A stretch of 60,844 nucleotides of DNA from Bacteroidales bacterium (GTDB lineage: Bacteria; Bacteroidota; Bacteroidia; Bacteroidales; UBA932): assembly GCA_017471965.1 (NCBI GenBank), contig JAFURF010000076.1, positions 1 to 60,844 on the forward strand, in the 5' to 3' direction. The position numbers and the translations under genes were made by a program. The notes below the pieces were generated by a model. It was given only the letters and a program-made list of their open reading frames with translations. It had not been told where the DNA came from and did no database searches. Positions 18,422-26,486 of this stretch are shown one piece after another (the first letter of the stretch is position 1; each line of letters begins with the position of its first letter).

Positions 18422-19783
18422 TTACTTCTTTATTCCGAAACTGCCCTTGCCCCCTTTCTTCTCCAGGCGGAACTCTACGGGAATCTGCATCGATGTCCTC
18501 ACCTTCTCCCCCTTGAGCCTGCCGGGCTTCCATTTCGGTGACGCACTCACCACCTTCACGGCCTCGGCATCCAACTCAGGTGACACGCCCTTGGCAACTC
18601 TGACATCCGTAACCTTACCGTCCTTTTCGATGATGAAATCCACCATCACCCGCCCCTGGATGCCGTTAATCACCGCCTCGTCAGGATACTTCAGATACTG
18701 GTAGACCCAACTCTCCAGAAACTTTCGAGGATCTGCACTGTTTAGGAACATCGGCCTCTGGTCGCAATCATAGTAAGCAACCACATCCTCGTACGACACT
18801 CCTTTCGGAACCGACTGCTGTGGAGCAAAGGATGGTGCACTCTGAAGATTGGCTAAGGCAAGGAGATAATTATACACATACTCCAGTTCCTTCTCCATCA
18901 TTTCATAGTCAAGTACAGACTGGGTATCCCTGTCCGTATTATGTTCAGGATAGCGTCCCGTTGTGAACAATACTGACGGTATTTCCTTGGCATAGAATGC
19001 CCTGTGGTCGGAAGGATAGGCTTCAACCGCAGTCACCTCAGGATGGACCGGCTGAAGTTCACCGCTTAGCGTGCGCACAATGGCATTCAGGTCTGCATTC
19101 GATGAAGTATATGCATAGAAACCGTTATATCCTGTACCCACCATATCAAGATTGACCATGGCATCGATTTCATCCACACCTGAAAACGAACGGTTGAGGA
19201 AATACCAGGCACCTGCATAGGTCTCATTGGATGCACCGAAAGCCATGAAGATGACCGACCGGCGGAACATGATGGAATTGGTCTGGACCATTCTGGCAAG
19301 TTCCAGAAGCATGGCCAGTCCGGAAGCATTTCCGTTCGCACCGCAGAAGACCCTCTCTACTGGCACTCCGTCCACGGTCATTGTCATGGTACCGATATTG
19401 TCCAGTCTTGCACCTACAACAATATACCTGTCCCGAAGTTTACGATCGTAACCGGGGACATATGCAACCACATTCCTGGAAGTAAGGGTATCACCGTTTT
19501 CCTTTCTTATTCCGAAGACATCACCACCTGAAGGAGAAATAAGGTCAATCCCGTATTCCTTGAAGACACCCTCCACATATGCGGCCGCATCCTTCTCTCC
19601 TTCAGACCCGGCCTTACGGCCTTCAAGGTGGGCAGCGGAAAGAGTGCGGACATGGCTCTTCATAGCGGCAACGGTCTCGCTGTCGTACAGATCATCATAC
19701 GAAGGACCTCCGTCACGATATTGTGCGGTAGCCGACAGGCCCGACAGGGCCAGAAGCAGAACATACAGAAACTTCAACTTCAT
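18422..19783 (-). CDS. Inactive-looking M28 peptidase domain fused to a TonB C-terminal domain
   Basis: This is a 453-aa exported protein: signal peptide (about 1-20, LSATAQ), M28-like domain (about 40-310), TonB C-terminal domain (about 352-442, YPDEAVINGIQGRVMVDF and PKWKPGRLKG). Relative to active M28 enzymes, the first zinc His is Arg126 (GARLD), the bridging Asp is Gly151 (GANGNASG), and the catalytic Glu pair is Ser185-Asn186 (FGASNE). Asp213 (NLDMVG) and His281 are kept. I therefore read it as a non-catalytic binding domain. There is no TonB N-terminal membrane anchor and no proline-rich spacer. I chose the ATG at 19783, 5 nt after the previous stop, because it gives a proper signal peptide. 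Confidence 0.85.
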   Translation of the reverse strand: MKLKFLYVLLLALSGLSATAQYRDGGPSYDDLYDSETVAAMKSHVRTLSAAHLEGRKAGSEGEKDAAAYVEGVFKEYGIDLISPSGGDVFGIRKENGDTLTSRNVVAYVPGYDRKLRDRYIVVGARLDNIGTMTMTVDGVPVERVFCGANGNASGLAMLLELARMVQTNSIMFRRSVIFMAFGASNETYAGAWYFLNRSFSGVDEIDAMVNLDMVGTGYNGFYAYTSSNADLNAIVRTLSGELQPVHPEVTAVEAYPSDHRAFYAKEIPSVLFTTGRYPEHNTDRDTQSVLDYEMMEKELEYVYNYLLALANLQSAPSFAPQQSVPKGVSYEDVVAYYDCDQRPMFLNSADPRKFLESWVYQYLKYPDEAVINGIQGRVMVDFIIEKDGKVTDVRVAKGVSPELDAEAVKVVSASPKWKPGRLKGEKVRTSMQIPVEFRLEKKGGKGSFGIKK

Positions 19784-19788
19784 ACAAT

Positions 19789-20310
19789 CTATTCGTTGAC
19801 AAGTATCCACACGTCCTTAGGACAGAATGTCTCCTTCTTGACCTCATGCAGGGCGGAAAGCGCATCCTGAAGTCTGTTTACAGGGCTGACTCCGACAGCA
19901 ATCAGGCCACCTTTCCCAAAACTTATCAGAGCAGGTCTGTAGCCGGCGTTCTTGGCGGTATTGAAAAGATTTTCAGCATTGGACCTGGCCCTGAAAGAGC
20001 CCAGGATTATATAGTATCTGGCCTCCAGTTTCGTAGCAAACAGTCCACCCATGGCGGCTGGATTAAGAATCGAACCTCCAAGTTGCCGTATGGAATCAAG
20101 GGCCTCAAGGGAATCACGCATCATCTTCTGCTCCACCTGACGGAGAGAATCCAGGCGTGCCATCAGAGCAGCCTCTTCCTCCAGCAGAATTTCTATCCTC
20201 CTGTTCTCGATATCCTCACTTGTAGGACGTCCGGCTACCTTGCGCATGAAGTCGCAGCCGGTGAACATCATCAGCGCAAGAAGCGCAATCATAATATGTA
20301 TACTTCTCAT
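19789..20310 (-). CDS. SPOR-domain lipoprotein
   Basis: A 173-aa lipoprotein with lipobox MFTGC (Cys19) and a charged, helical, probably coiled-coil middle (about 33-75, with RRIEILLEEEAALMARLDSLRQ). A C-terminal SPOR-like domain covers about 95-173 (YYIILGSFRARSNAENLFNTA). SPOR domains bind denuded peptidoglycan at division sites, so a cell-wall or division role is likely. It is the first gene of the transcript that continues 5 nt later into the M28/TonB fusion and then leuS. A promoter TTTG-N19-TAAATTTG lies upstream. Confidence 0.8.
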   Translation of the reverse strand: MRSIHIMIALLALMMFTGCDFMRKVAGRPTSEDIENRRIEILLEEEAALMARLDSLRQVEQKMMRDSLEALDSIRQLGGSILNPAAMGGLFATKLEARYYIILGSFRARSNAENLFNTAKNAGYRPALISFGKGGLIAVGVSPVNRLQDALSALHEVKKETFCPKDVWILVNE

Positions 20311-20336
20311 ATTCTGACAAATTGGGCATATTCGTG

Positions 20337-20367
20337 CAAATTTAACGAATTAATGGACTGAGACAAA
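20337..20367 (-). promoter_or_regulatory. Promoter of the SPOR-lipoprotein/leuS operon
   Basis: On the minus strand TTTG (20364-20367), a 19-nt spacer and TAAATTTG (20337-20344) lie 27 nt before the start codon. The region overlaps the divergent capA promoter. Confidence 0.65.
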
Positions 20368-20378
20368 AATTTCTTTGA

Positions 20379-20386
20379 TATATTTG
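20379..20386 (+). promoter_or_regulatory. capA -7 box abutting the start codon
   Basis: The plus-strand TATATTTG ends two bases before the first possible ATG of capA (20389). A transcript starting at the usual distance would be leaderless or would begin at the ATG at 20395. Confidence 0.45.
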
Positions 20387-20388
20387 CA

Positions 20389-21549
20389 ATGGAAATGACC
20401 TGTTGCGCATTGAGGAAGAAGCATATCCACATATTATCGGCAATATCTGCCGCCATATGCATGTCAGCACATGGCGGACATGTCGCTGATGCGCAGGAAA
20501 TAATGATGAAGGAGGCATGGAAGAACGCCATCTCATGCGTCCCTGACCTATACATGACAGACACGCTTTCCTTATGCTTCCTTGGAGATGTGATGATGCA
20601 TACCACACAGATTGTGGAGGCACAAAGCAACGGCAGATATGACTTCAGTTCCTATTTCGAACTGATTGAAGACAGGATTTCGTCTGCAGACCTCGCAATA
20701 GCAAACATGGAGTTCACCTTAGGCGGCGAGCCATACACAGGATACCCATGCTTCTCCGCTCCCGATTCTTTCGCAGACTATCTGGCTGATGTCGGATTCG
20801 ACGTTTTCCTTGCAGCGAACAATCACATATTCGACAGAGGGAGCAGCGGTGCTGCAAGAACCCTTGACATATACAGAAGATCAGGAGAAGAAAAGGGAAT
20901 ACTTTTCACCGGACTTGCCGGAAACGAGAAGGAAAGAAATGCAAACACGCCGCTCATCATATTGAGGAAAGGTATACGGATCGGACTCATCAACATGACC
21001 TATGGAACCAATCTGGGACGGGATGAAAGTTGGCCGAGAACAAACTACATCGGGGAAAGGGATTTCCTGAAAGAGGCTTTCGAACGCGCCAGAAACAAAG
21101 GAGCAGACCTGGTCATCGCCCTTCCGCACTGGGGACCGGAATACGTCCTGAGGCACTCCAGCGCACAGGAAGAGACGGCATCATCTCTGGCAGACTACGG
21201 AGCAGACGTGATCATCGGGGCACATCCCCATGTAGTACAGGACACATCCTCGATAAAGGGCGTCCCTGTGGCATATTCCTTGGGGAATGCGGTTTCAAAC
21301 ATGAGCGCTCCGAACACCCAGCTGGAACTGATGGTTACGCTGAAGATAGTCAGGCACAAAAACGGCGACATCGAAGTCCTGCCTCTAGAACTGACTTGGC
21401 TCTGGTGCTCAAGACCAGGAGGATTCCGCAAGTCCTACACAGTCATTCCGGTTGAAGAGTACATAGGAAGCAAGGAAACCTGGATGGGCACATGGGAATA
21501 TGAAAAGATGATAACAACATACGAAAGAGTTAAAAACCACATCAAATGA
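20389..21549 (+). CDS. CapA-family (PGA_cap) metallophosphatase-like protein
   Basis: A 386-aa protein with a short signal-like N-terminus (KK followed by a hydrophobic stretch to about residue 28) and a PGA_cap domain. That domain shows the metallophosphoesterase-like motifs GDVMMH (about residue 66), NMEFTLGG, NNHIFDRG, LPHWGPEY and IIGAHPHVVQ. The family is named for the poly-gamma-glutamate capsule protein CapA, but most members have no proven role. It overlaps phoH by 4 nt (ATGA). The first two codons sit within a few bases of a -7 box, so the true start may be the ATG at 20395. Confidence 0.82.
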   Translation: MEMTCCALRKKHIHILSAISAAICMSAHGGHVADAQEIMMKEAWKNAISCVPDLYMTDTLSLCFLGDVMMHTTQIVEAQSNGRYDFSSYFELIEDRISSADLAIANMEFTLGGEPYTGYPCFSAPDSFADYLADVGFDVFLAANNHIFDRGSSGAARTLDIYRRSGEEKGILFTGLAGNEKERNANTPLIILRKGIRIGLINMTYGTNLGRDESWPRTNYIGERDFLKEAFERARNKGADLVIALPHWGPEYVLRHSSAQEETASSLADYGADVIIGAHPHVVQDTSSIKGVPVAYSLGNAVSNMSAPNTQLELMVTLKIVRHKNGDIEVLPLELTWLWCSRPGGFRKSYTVIPVEEYIGSKETWMGTWEYEKMITTYERVKNHIK

Positions 21550-22493
21550 GCAGACAATCAATAAAACTTGAAGCCATAGACCCGCTGGAAATCTACGGTC
21601 CGGGCAACAGGAATCTTGAAGCACTGAGAAGTTATTTTCCTGAACTTAAAGTAATCGCCAGAGGAAATGAAATCATTCTCGATGGAAAGGATACCGATGT
21701 GGAAAACTTCACAAAGAAACTCGGGATGCTTATCGAAAGACGAGAGCATAAGACAAGCGTCACACCATATGACGTCGAAGACCTGTTCGACGGAGAATCC
21801 ACGCCAGACAGATTCCGTCTCAGCGGAGATTCGGTCATAGTCCATGGCAATGACGGCAAACCGATAAAGGCCAGAAACAGGACCCAGCAGGAAATGGTGA
21901 AGGCCTACTTCGAAAACGACCTCATCTTTGCTGTCGGTCCTGCAGGAACAGGAAAGACATACATAGCCATCGCACTCGCCGTCAGAGCCCTGAAGAACAG
22001 GGAAATAAAGAGAATCATCCTCACCCGTCCTGCCGTCGAGGCAGGCGAACGTCTAGGTTTTCTCCCCGGAGACCTCAAGGACAAACTGGACCCGTATCTC
22101 CAGCCTCTGTACGATGCATTGGGAGACATGATCCCGGCCAAACGCCTGCAGGAATTCATGGCGGAAGGTACAATCCAGATCGCACCTCTTGCATATATGA
22201 GAGGACGAACTTTGGACAGGGCATGCGTCATATTGGACGAGGCCCAGAACACCAATCTCGGACAGTTGAAGATGTTCCTGACCAGAATGGGATGCGATGC
22301 AAAGTTCATAGTGACAGGAGATGCAAGTCAGATAGACCTGCCTAACAGGAAGGACTCCGGACTTCTCAAAGGAATCGAACTGACAAAAGACATCAAGGGA
22401 ATAAGGACAATCACATTCAGGAATGAAGACATCGTCCGGCACCCGCTCGTCGCAAAGATAGTGAAGGCATTCGAAAAAGGGGAAACGGTCTGA
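21546..22493 (+). CDS. phoH: PhoH family ATPase
   Basis: A 315-aa cytoplasmic P-loop NTPase of the PhoH/YbeZ type, associated in other bacteria with RNA metabolism together with YbeY. A small N-terminal KH-like region precedes Walker A GPAGTGKT (about 130-137). Walker B ILDEAQN and the sensor-like TGDASQIDLP follow. Length is typical. The start overlaps the capA stop, so the two are coupled. A terminator hairpin covers its stop codon. Confidence 0.92.
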   Translation: MSRQSIKLEAIDPLEIYGPGNRNLEALRSYFPELKVIARGNEIILDGKDTDVENFTKKLGMLIERREHKTSVTPYDVEDLFDGESTPDRFRLSGDSVIVHGNDGKPIKARNRTQQEMVKAYFENDLIFAVGPAGTGKTYIAIALAVRALKNREIKRIILTRPAVEAGERLGFLPGDLKDKLDPYLQPLYDALGDMIPAKRLQEFMAEGTIQIAPLAYMRGRTLDRACVILDEAQNTNLGQLKMFLTRMGCDAKFIVTGDASQIDLPNRKDSGLLKGIELTKDIKGIRTITFRNEDIVRHPLVAKIVKAFEKGETV

Positions 22494-22509
22494 CCGTCTC
22501 CCCTTTTTC
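22473..22509. terminator. Terminator overlapping the phoH stop codon
   Basis: Arms 22473-22483 and 22499-22509 pair over 11 bp (GAAAAAGGGGA with TCCCCTTTTTC), and an inner ACGG/CCGT pair extends the stem after one mismatch. The T-run gives plus-strand termination after phoH. The A-run on the other side would also serve the convergent TPR gene ending at 22531. Confidence 0.7.
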
Positions 22510-22530
22510 AACATATCCTCTTAGTTATGA

Positions 22531-23853
22531 CTAGTTGGCCTGGCCTGTCTTTACGACCTCGTCATACTTCTTATATCCAGCCTCATACTCAGCACCATTA
22601 CTGATGAATCTGTAATAGATGTTCTTGAGATACTCAGCGATGTTCACCTTGAGTTCATTGTCCTTAGACACCGCATATGCCTTTTCGAATGGCTCAAGAG
22701 CATTCTTGAGGGACTGCTCGAACTGAGATACGAGAGCCTCATACTTCTTGTCATCGAACTCGTTCGAAGCCTCCTCTGAAAGTTTCACTGCCTGCTCATA
22801 GTAAAGAATACCGGCACCGATATAGCCGAACTCATATGCAGGGTTGATCTCAGCACACTTGTAGTATGACTCGATAGCCTTCTCCATATTTCCGAGTTCC
22901 TTATAGATGTTTCCTTCAACATAATAGAGGGAAGCGTTGTTAGGCTCATTCTTCTTTGCGCCGTCGATGAGCACGAAGAGTCTGTCTGCATTCTCGCCGC
23001 TCTCGATGTAATAGTTGATCAGACCGATAAGGATGCTCTGGCTCTGAGGGAACTTCACGAATCCTTCCTCAAGGATTTCAGCACCTTTCTTTGCGTCTCC
23101 GCTTTTTGCATATATGTCGCCGAGCTTAGCATATACCTCACCGCCTTCATAGTAGTAGCCGGCCTTGAGGCACTCTTCGAAGAATGCCTTAGCCCTGTCA
23201 TAATCCTGAAGAGCCCACGCAGTATAACCTGCATTGTAGAGGGCTGTTGTATCAACCTTTGAAAGAGGTGCTGTGGCAGCGGCATCAGCAGCCTTTTCAA
23301 AAAGCGCACTTGCAGCCTGCATGTCGCCGAGCTGGTACTTGGTCATACCCTCGTCAAGATATTTTCTTGAAATATTGTCAAGACCTGCGCAGATATCCTT
23401 TACCTTAGACTGCTTCGCATCAACTTCAAAAGCCTTTGAATATGCAGCAACTGCATTTGAAAGAGGATCCTCGAACACCGGCTGTGTCACATTGATTATT
23501 GCAACCTGGCCGTTTACGTTGTAGTAATACTCTTTTGTAGGATAGATTTCCTTGAGATACGGCTCACCGCCTACAACTACCTCTTCAGAACCTGTCGGCT
23601 TGTCGTTAGCCATGATGAGTTGAAGTTCCTGCTTTGTAGCACCGAGCCATGCAGCACCTGCCGGAGCCGAGTAAGCATCGACATAAGCCTCTGCCAACTT
23701 CATCCATGTACCTACCTTAAGGGCCTTCTTCTCGTTCTTAGCAGCCTCTTCAGCAGATTCTACCGCCTTCTTTGCCGCATCCGGAGTCTTTACCTGTGCA
23801 TCAGCCACCTGTACTGAAAGCAGCACTGCCAATGCGATCAAAATTCTTTTCAT
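22531..23853 (-). CDS. Exported TPR-repeat protein
   Basis: A 440-aa protein with a signal peptide (about 1-19, VQVADAQ), an alanine- and lysine-rich segment, and a series of tetratricopeptide repeats from about residue 140 to 400 (for example DYDRAKAFFEECLKAGYYY and NMEKAIESYYKCAEINPAYEF). TPR arrays scaffold protein complexes; the partner is unknown. It starts 21 nt after gyrA, and I infer cotranscription. It ends near a shared terminator with phoH. Confidence 0.85.
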   Translation of the reverse strand: MKRILIALAVLLSVQVADAQVKTPDAAKKAVESAEEAAKNEKKALKVGTWMKLAEAYVDAYSAPAGAAWLGATKQELQLIMANDKPTGSEEVVVGGEPYLKEIYPTKEYYYNVNGQVAIINVTQPVFEDPLSNAVAAYSKAFEVDAKQSKVKDICAGLDNISRKYLDEGMTKYQLGDMQAASALFEKAADAAATAPLSKVDTTALYNAGYTAWALQDYDRAKAFFEECLKAGYYYEGGEVYAKLGDIYAKSGDAKKGAEILEEGFVKFPQSQSILIGLINYYIESGENADRLFVLIDGAKKNEPNNASLYYVEGNIYKELGNMEKAIESYYKCAEINPAYEFGYIGAGILYYEQAVKLSEEASNEFDDKKYEALVSQFEQSLKNALEPFEKAYAVSKDNELKVNIAEYLKNIYYRFISNGAEYEAGYKKYDEVVKTGQAN

Positions 23854-23874
23854 AACTTTTGGTGTATTAAGTGA

Positions 23875-26397
23875 TTATTCGTTAGTCTGTTCTGATATGT
23901 TTTCCACCGGGCTCTCATTCTGCGTCTGCTCCTCCTCTGATTTATTGACTGCAGAAACAGCAGCAATTGAATCTCCGTCCTTGATGTTGATCAGGCGCAC
24001 GCCCTGAGTTGCACGTCCGGCTACCTTGATGCCGGAAACCGCCATCCTTATCGTGAGACCCGAACGGTTGATGATCATAAGATCATTTTCATCCGTGACA
24101 TTCCTGATGGACACAAGGTCACCTGTCTTTTCGGTAATGTTCAGCGTCTTGACTCCCTTTCCGCCTCTGTTTGTCTTGCGGTATTCATCGAAATCTGAAC
24201 GCTTTCCATATCCATGCTCACTGACAACCAGAATGCTATGTGCCGATGCATCCTCTGCTGTAGGATCATAAGTTATCATTCCTACAACCTCATCATCTTC
24301 ATCAATATTTATGCCGCGGACTCCGGAAGCCGTCCTTCCGAGTGCCCTTGCATCAGACTCGTCGAACCTGCAGCATCTTCCCTTGCGGCCTGCGAGGAGA
24401 ATCTCGCTATGGCCGTTGGTCATCACTGCCTCGAGGAGTTCGTCTCCCTCACGTACGGTGATTGCTATGACACCGTTTGTGCGTGGACGCGAATATGCCT
24501 CAAGAGATGTCTTCTTGATGATACCCTTCTTTGTTCCGAGGACAATATAGTTGTTGTTGATATAATCTTCGTCCTTGAGGTTGCGTACATTGATGTACGC
24601 CTTGATCTTATCATCCGGTTCGATGTTGATGACATTCTGGATGGCACGTCCCTTTGAAGCACGAGAGCCCTCAGGTATCTCGTAGACCTTGAGCCAGTAG
24701 CACTTTCCGTTCTGTGTGAAGAGAAGCATAGTGCTGTGCATGTTGGCAACATAAATATGCTCTATGAAGTCCTCGTCACGGGTCGCACTGCCCTTCATTC
24801 CTACACCACCCCTGTTCTGGAGACGGTATTCGGTAAGAGAAGTCCTCTTGATGTAACCGAGGTGCGAGATGGTGATCACGACATCCTCGTCAGCATAGAA
24901 GTCCTCCGGATTGAATTCCTCGGCAGAGAGGGCGATCTCAGTCCTTCTTGCGTCACCGTACTTCTCCTTCATCTCCCTTGTCTCGTCCTTGATGATGCCG
25001 AACTGGAGTTTCTCGTCTGCGAGGACATCCTGGCAGTACTTCACGAACTTCATCAGTTCATCATACTCGCTCTGGAGTTTCTCACGCTCGAGTCCAGTGA
25101 GCTGACGCAGACGCATCTCGACGATCGCTGTGGCCTGAACATCTGTAAATCCGAATGTCGCCATGAGTTCCGCCTTGGCATCCTCGACACTCTTGGAAGA
25201 ACGTATGATATTGATTATCTGGTCGATCACATCCAGAGCCTTGAGAAGACCTTCGAGGATATGTGCCCTCTTCTGAGCCTTGTCGAGGTCGAACTTTGTC
25301 CTTCTGATGATCACCTCATGCCTGTGCCTTACGAAGTACTTTATGAGTTGCTTCAGGTTGAGAGTACGAGGGCGTCCGTTCACAAGAGCCACATTGTTCA
25401 CAGAGAAACTTGACTGGAGCGGAGAATACTTGTAAAGCATGTTCAGGACCACATTGGCATTGGCATCCTTCTTCAGGCGGATGACGATGCGCACTCCCTT
25501 CATTGTGGTCTCATCGTTGATATATGCGATACCGTCGATCTTCTTGGTCTCGACAAGTTCGGCGATCTTCTCGATCATCTCGCGTTTGTTGACCATGTAA
25601 GGGATCTCGGTCACCACGATGGTCTCACGACCGGAATCACTTACCTCGATCTCCGTCTTTGAACGTATGACGATGCGGCCACGTCCTGTCTCGAACGCAT
25701 CCTTGATGCCCTGACGGCCCTGGATGATGCCTCCGGTAGGAAAATCCGGACCCTTCACATACTGCATCAGTTCCTCGACAGTGATGTCAGGATTGTCCAC
25801 ATAGGCACATATGGCATCACAGCACTCGCTGAGATTGTGCGGAGCCATGTTTGTAGCCATTCCGACAGCAATACCGGACGAACCGTTCAGAAGAAGGAGC
25901 GGCACCTTGGTAGGGAGTACCGTAGGCTCCTGGTGAGAGTCGTCGAAGTTGTTCTGAAAATCAACCGTATCCTTTTCAAGGTCTGCAAGGACCTCGTCCG
26001 AAAGTTTCGAAAGTTTGGCTTCGGTATAACGCATCGCAGCCACCGGGTCACCGTCCATAGATCCGAAATTACCCTGTCCGAACACGAGAGGATACCTCAG
26101 GCTCCAGTCCTGAGCCATTCTGGCCATTGCGTCATACACGCTGCAATCTCCATGCGGATGGAACTTACCGAGCACCTCACCGACAATACGGGCAGATTTC
26201 TTTGTCTGACTCGTATGTCTCAGACCGAGGCCGTCCATTCCGAACAGCACCCTCCTGTGCACCGGCTTGAAGCCGTCGCGCACATCCGGAAGCGCTCTGG
26301 AAACAATCACCGACATCGAATAGTCGATGTAAGCGCTTCTCATCTGCTGGTCGATGTTAACCTGCTCGATCCTACCTGTCTTTACCTCATTTTCCAT
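23875..26397 (-). CDS. gyrA: DNA gyrase subunit A
   Basis: The breakage-reunion subunit of gyrase, which introduces negative supercoils. The 840-aa protein has the N-terminal catalytic region with Tyr124 in [10 protein letters not shown] and the six-bladed C-terminal DNA-wrapping domain. A GyrA-box-like TNRGGKG supports gyrase rather than topoisomerase IV. In the quinolone-resistance region the position equal to E. coli Ser83 is Cys85 ([10 protein letters not shown]), followed by Ser86 and Asp89; many relatives have Ser there. A -7 box lies upstream, divergent from the clp gene. Confidence 0.97.
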   Translation of the reverse strand: MENEVKTGRIEQVNIDQQMRSAYIDYSMSVIVSRALPDVRDGFKPVHRRVLFGMDGLGLRHTSQTKKSARIVGEVLGKFHPHGDCSVYDAMARMAQDWSLRYPLVFGQGNFGSMDGDPVAAMRYTEAKLSKLSDEVLADLEKDTVDFQNNFDDSHQEPTVLPTKVPLLLLNGSSGIAVGMATNMAPHNLSECCDAICAYVDNPDITVEELMQYVKGPDFPTGGIIQGRQGIKDAFETGRGRIVIRSKTEIEVSDSGRETIVVTEIPYMVNKREMIEKIAELVETKKIDGIAYINDETTMKGVRIVIRLKKDANANVVLNMLYKYSPLQSSFSVNNVALVNGRPRTLNLKQLIKYFVRHRHEVIIRRTKFDLDKAQKRAHILEGLLKALDVIDQIINIIRSSKSVEDAKAELMATFGFTDVQATAIVEMRLRQLTGLEREKLQSEYDELMKFVKYCQDVLADEKLQFGIIKDETREMKEKYGDARRTEIALSAEEFNPEDFYADEDVVITISHLGYIKRTSLTEYRLQNRGGVGMKGSATRDEDFIEHIYVANMHSTMLLFTQNGKCYWLKVYEIPEGSRASKGRAIQNVINIEPDDKIKAYINVRNLKDEDYINNNYIVLGTKKGIIKKTSLEAYSRPRTNGVIAITVREGDELLEAVMTNGHSEILLAGRKGRCCRFDESDARALGRTASGVRGINIDEDDEVVGMITYDPTAEDASAHSILVVSEHGYGKRSDFDEYRKTNRGGKGVKTLNITEKTGDLVSIRNVTDENDLMIINRSGLTIRMAVSGIKVAGRATQGVRLINIKDGDSIAAVSAVNKSEEEQTQNESPVENISEQTNE

Positions 26398-26436
26398 ATT
26401 TGATTTTATCTTTATATACTTTTATGCATATCCCCG

Positions 26437-26464
26437 CAAAGTTACAATTTTTTTAGTAATTTTG
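26437..26464. promoter_or_regulatory. Divergent gyrA and clp -7 boxes
   Basis: The minus-strand TAACTTTG (26437-26444) serves gyrA and the plus-strand TAATTTTG (26457-26464) serves the Clp gene. The boxes are only 12 nt apart, so the two polymerases would compete for the same DNA. -33 elements are weak (TTG for gyrA at 26467-26469, spacer 22). Confidence 0.6.
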
Positions 26465-26486
26465 TGCAATCAAGAGGAATTTAATT

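Noticed and set aside
18422-19783. Frameshift or assembly fusion of a peptidase gene and a tonB gene
   Set aside because: The frame is continuous, and a single signal peptide and a plausible linker join the two domains.
24736-25413. 225-codon plus-strand frame opposite gyrA
   Set aside because: It lies wholly inside gyrA on the other strand and has no independent signals.
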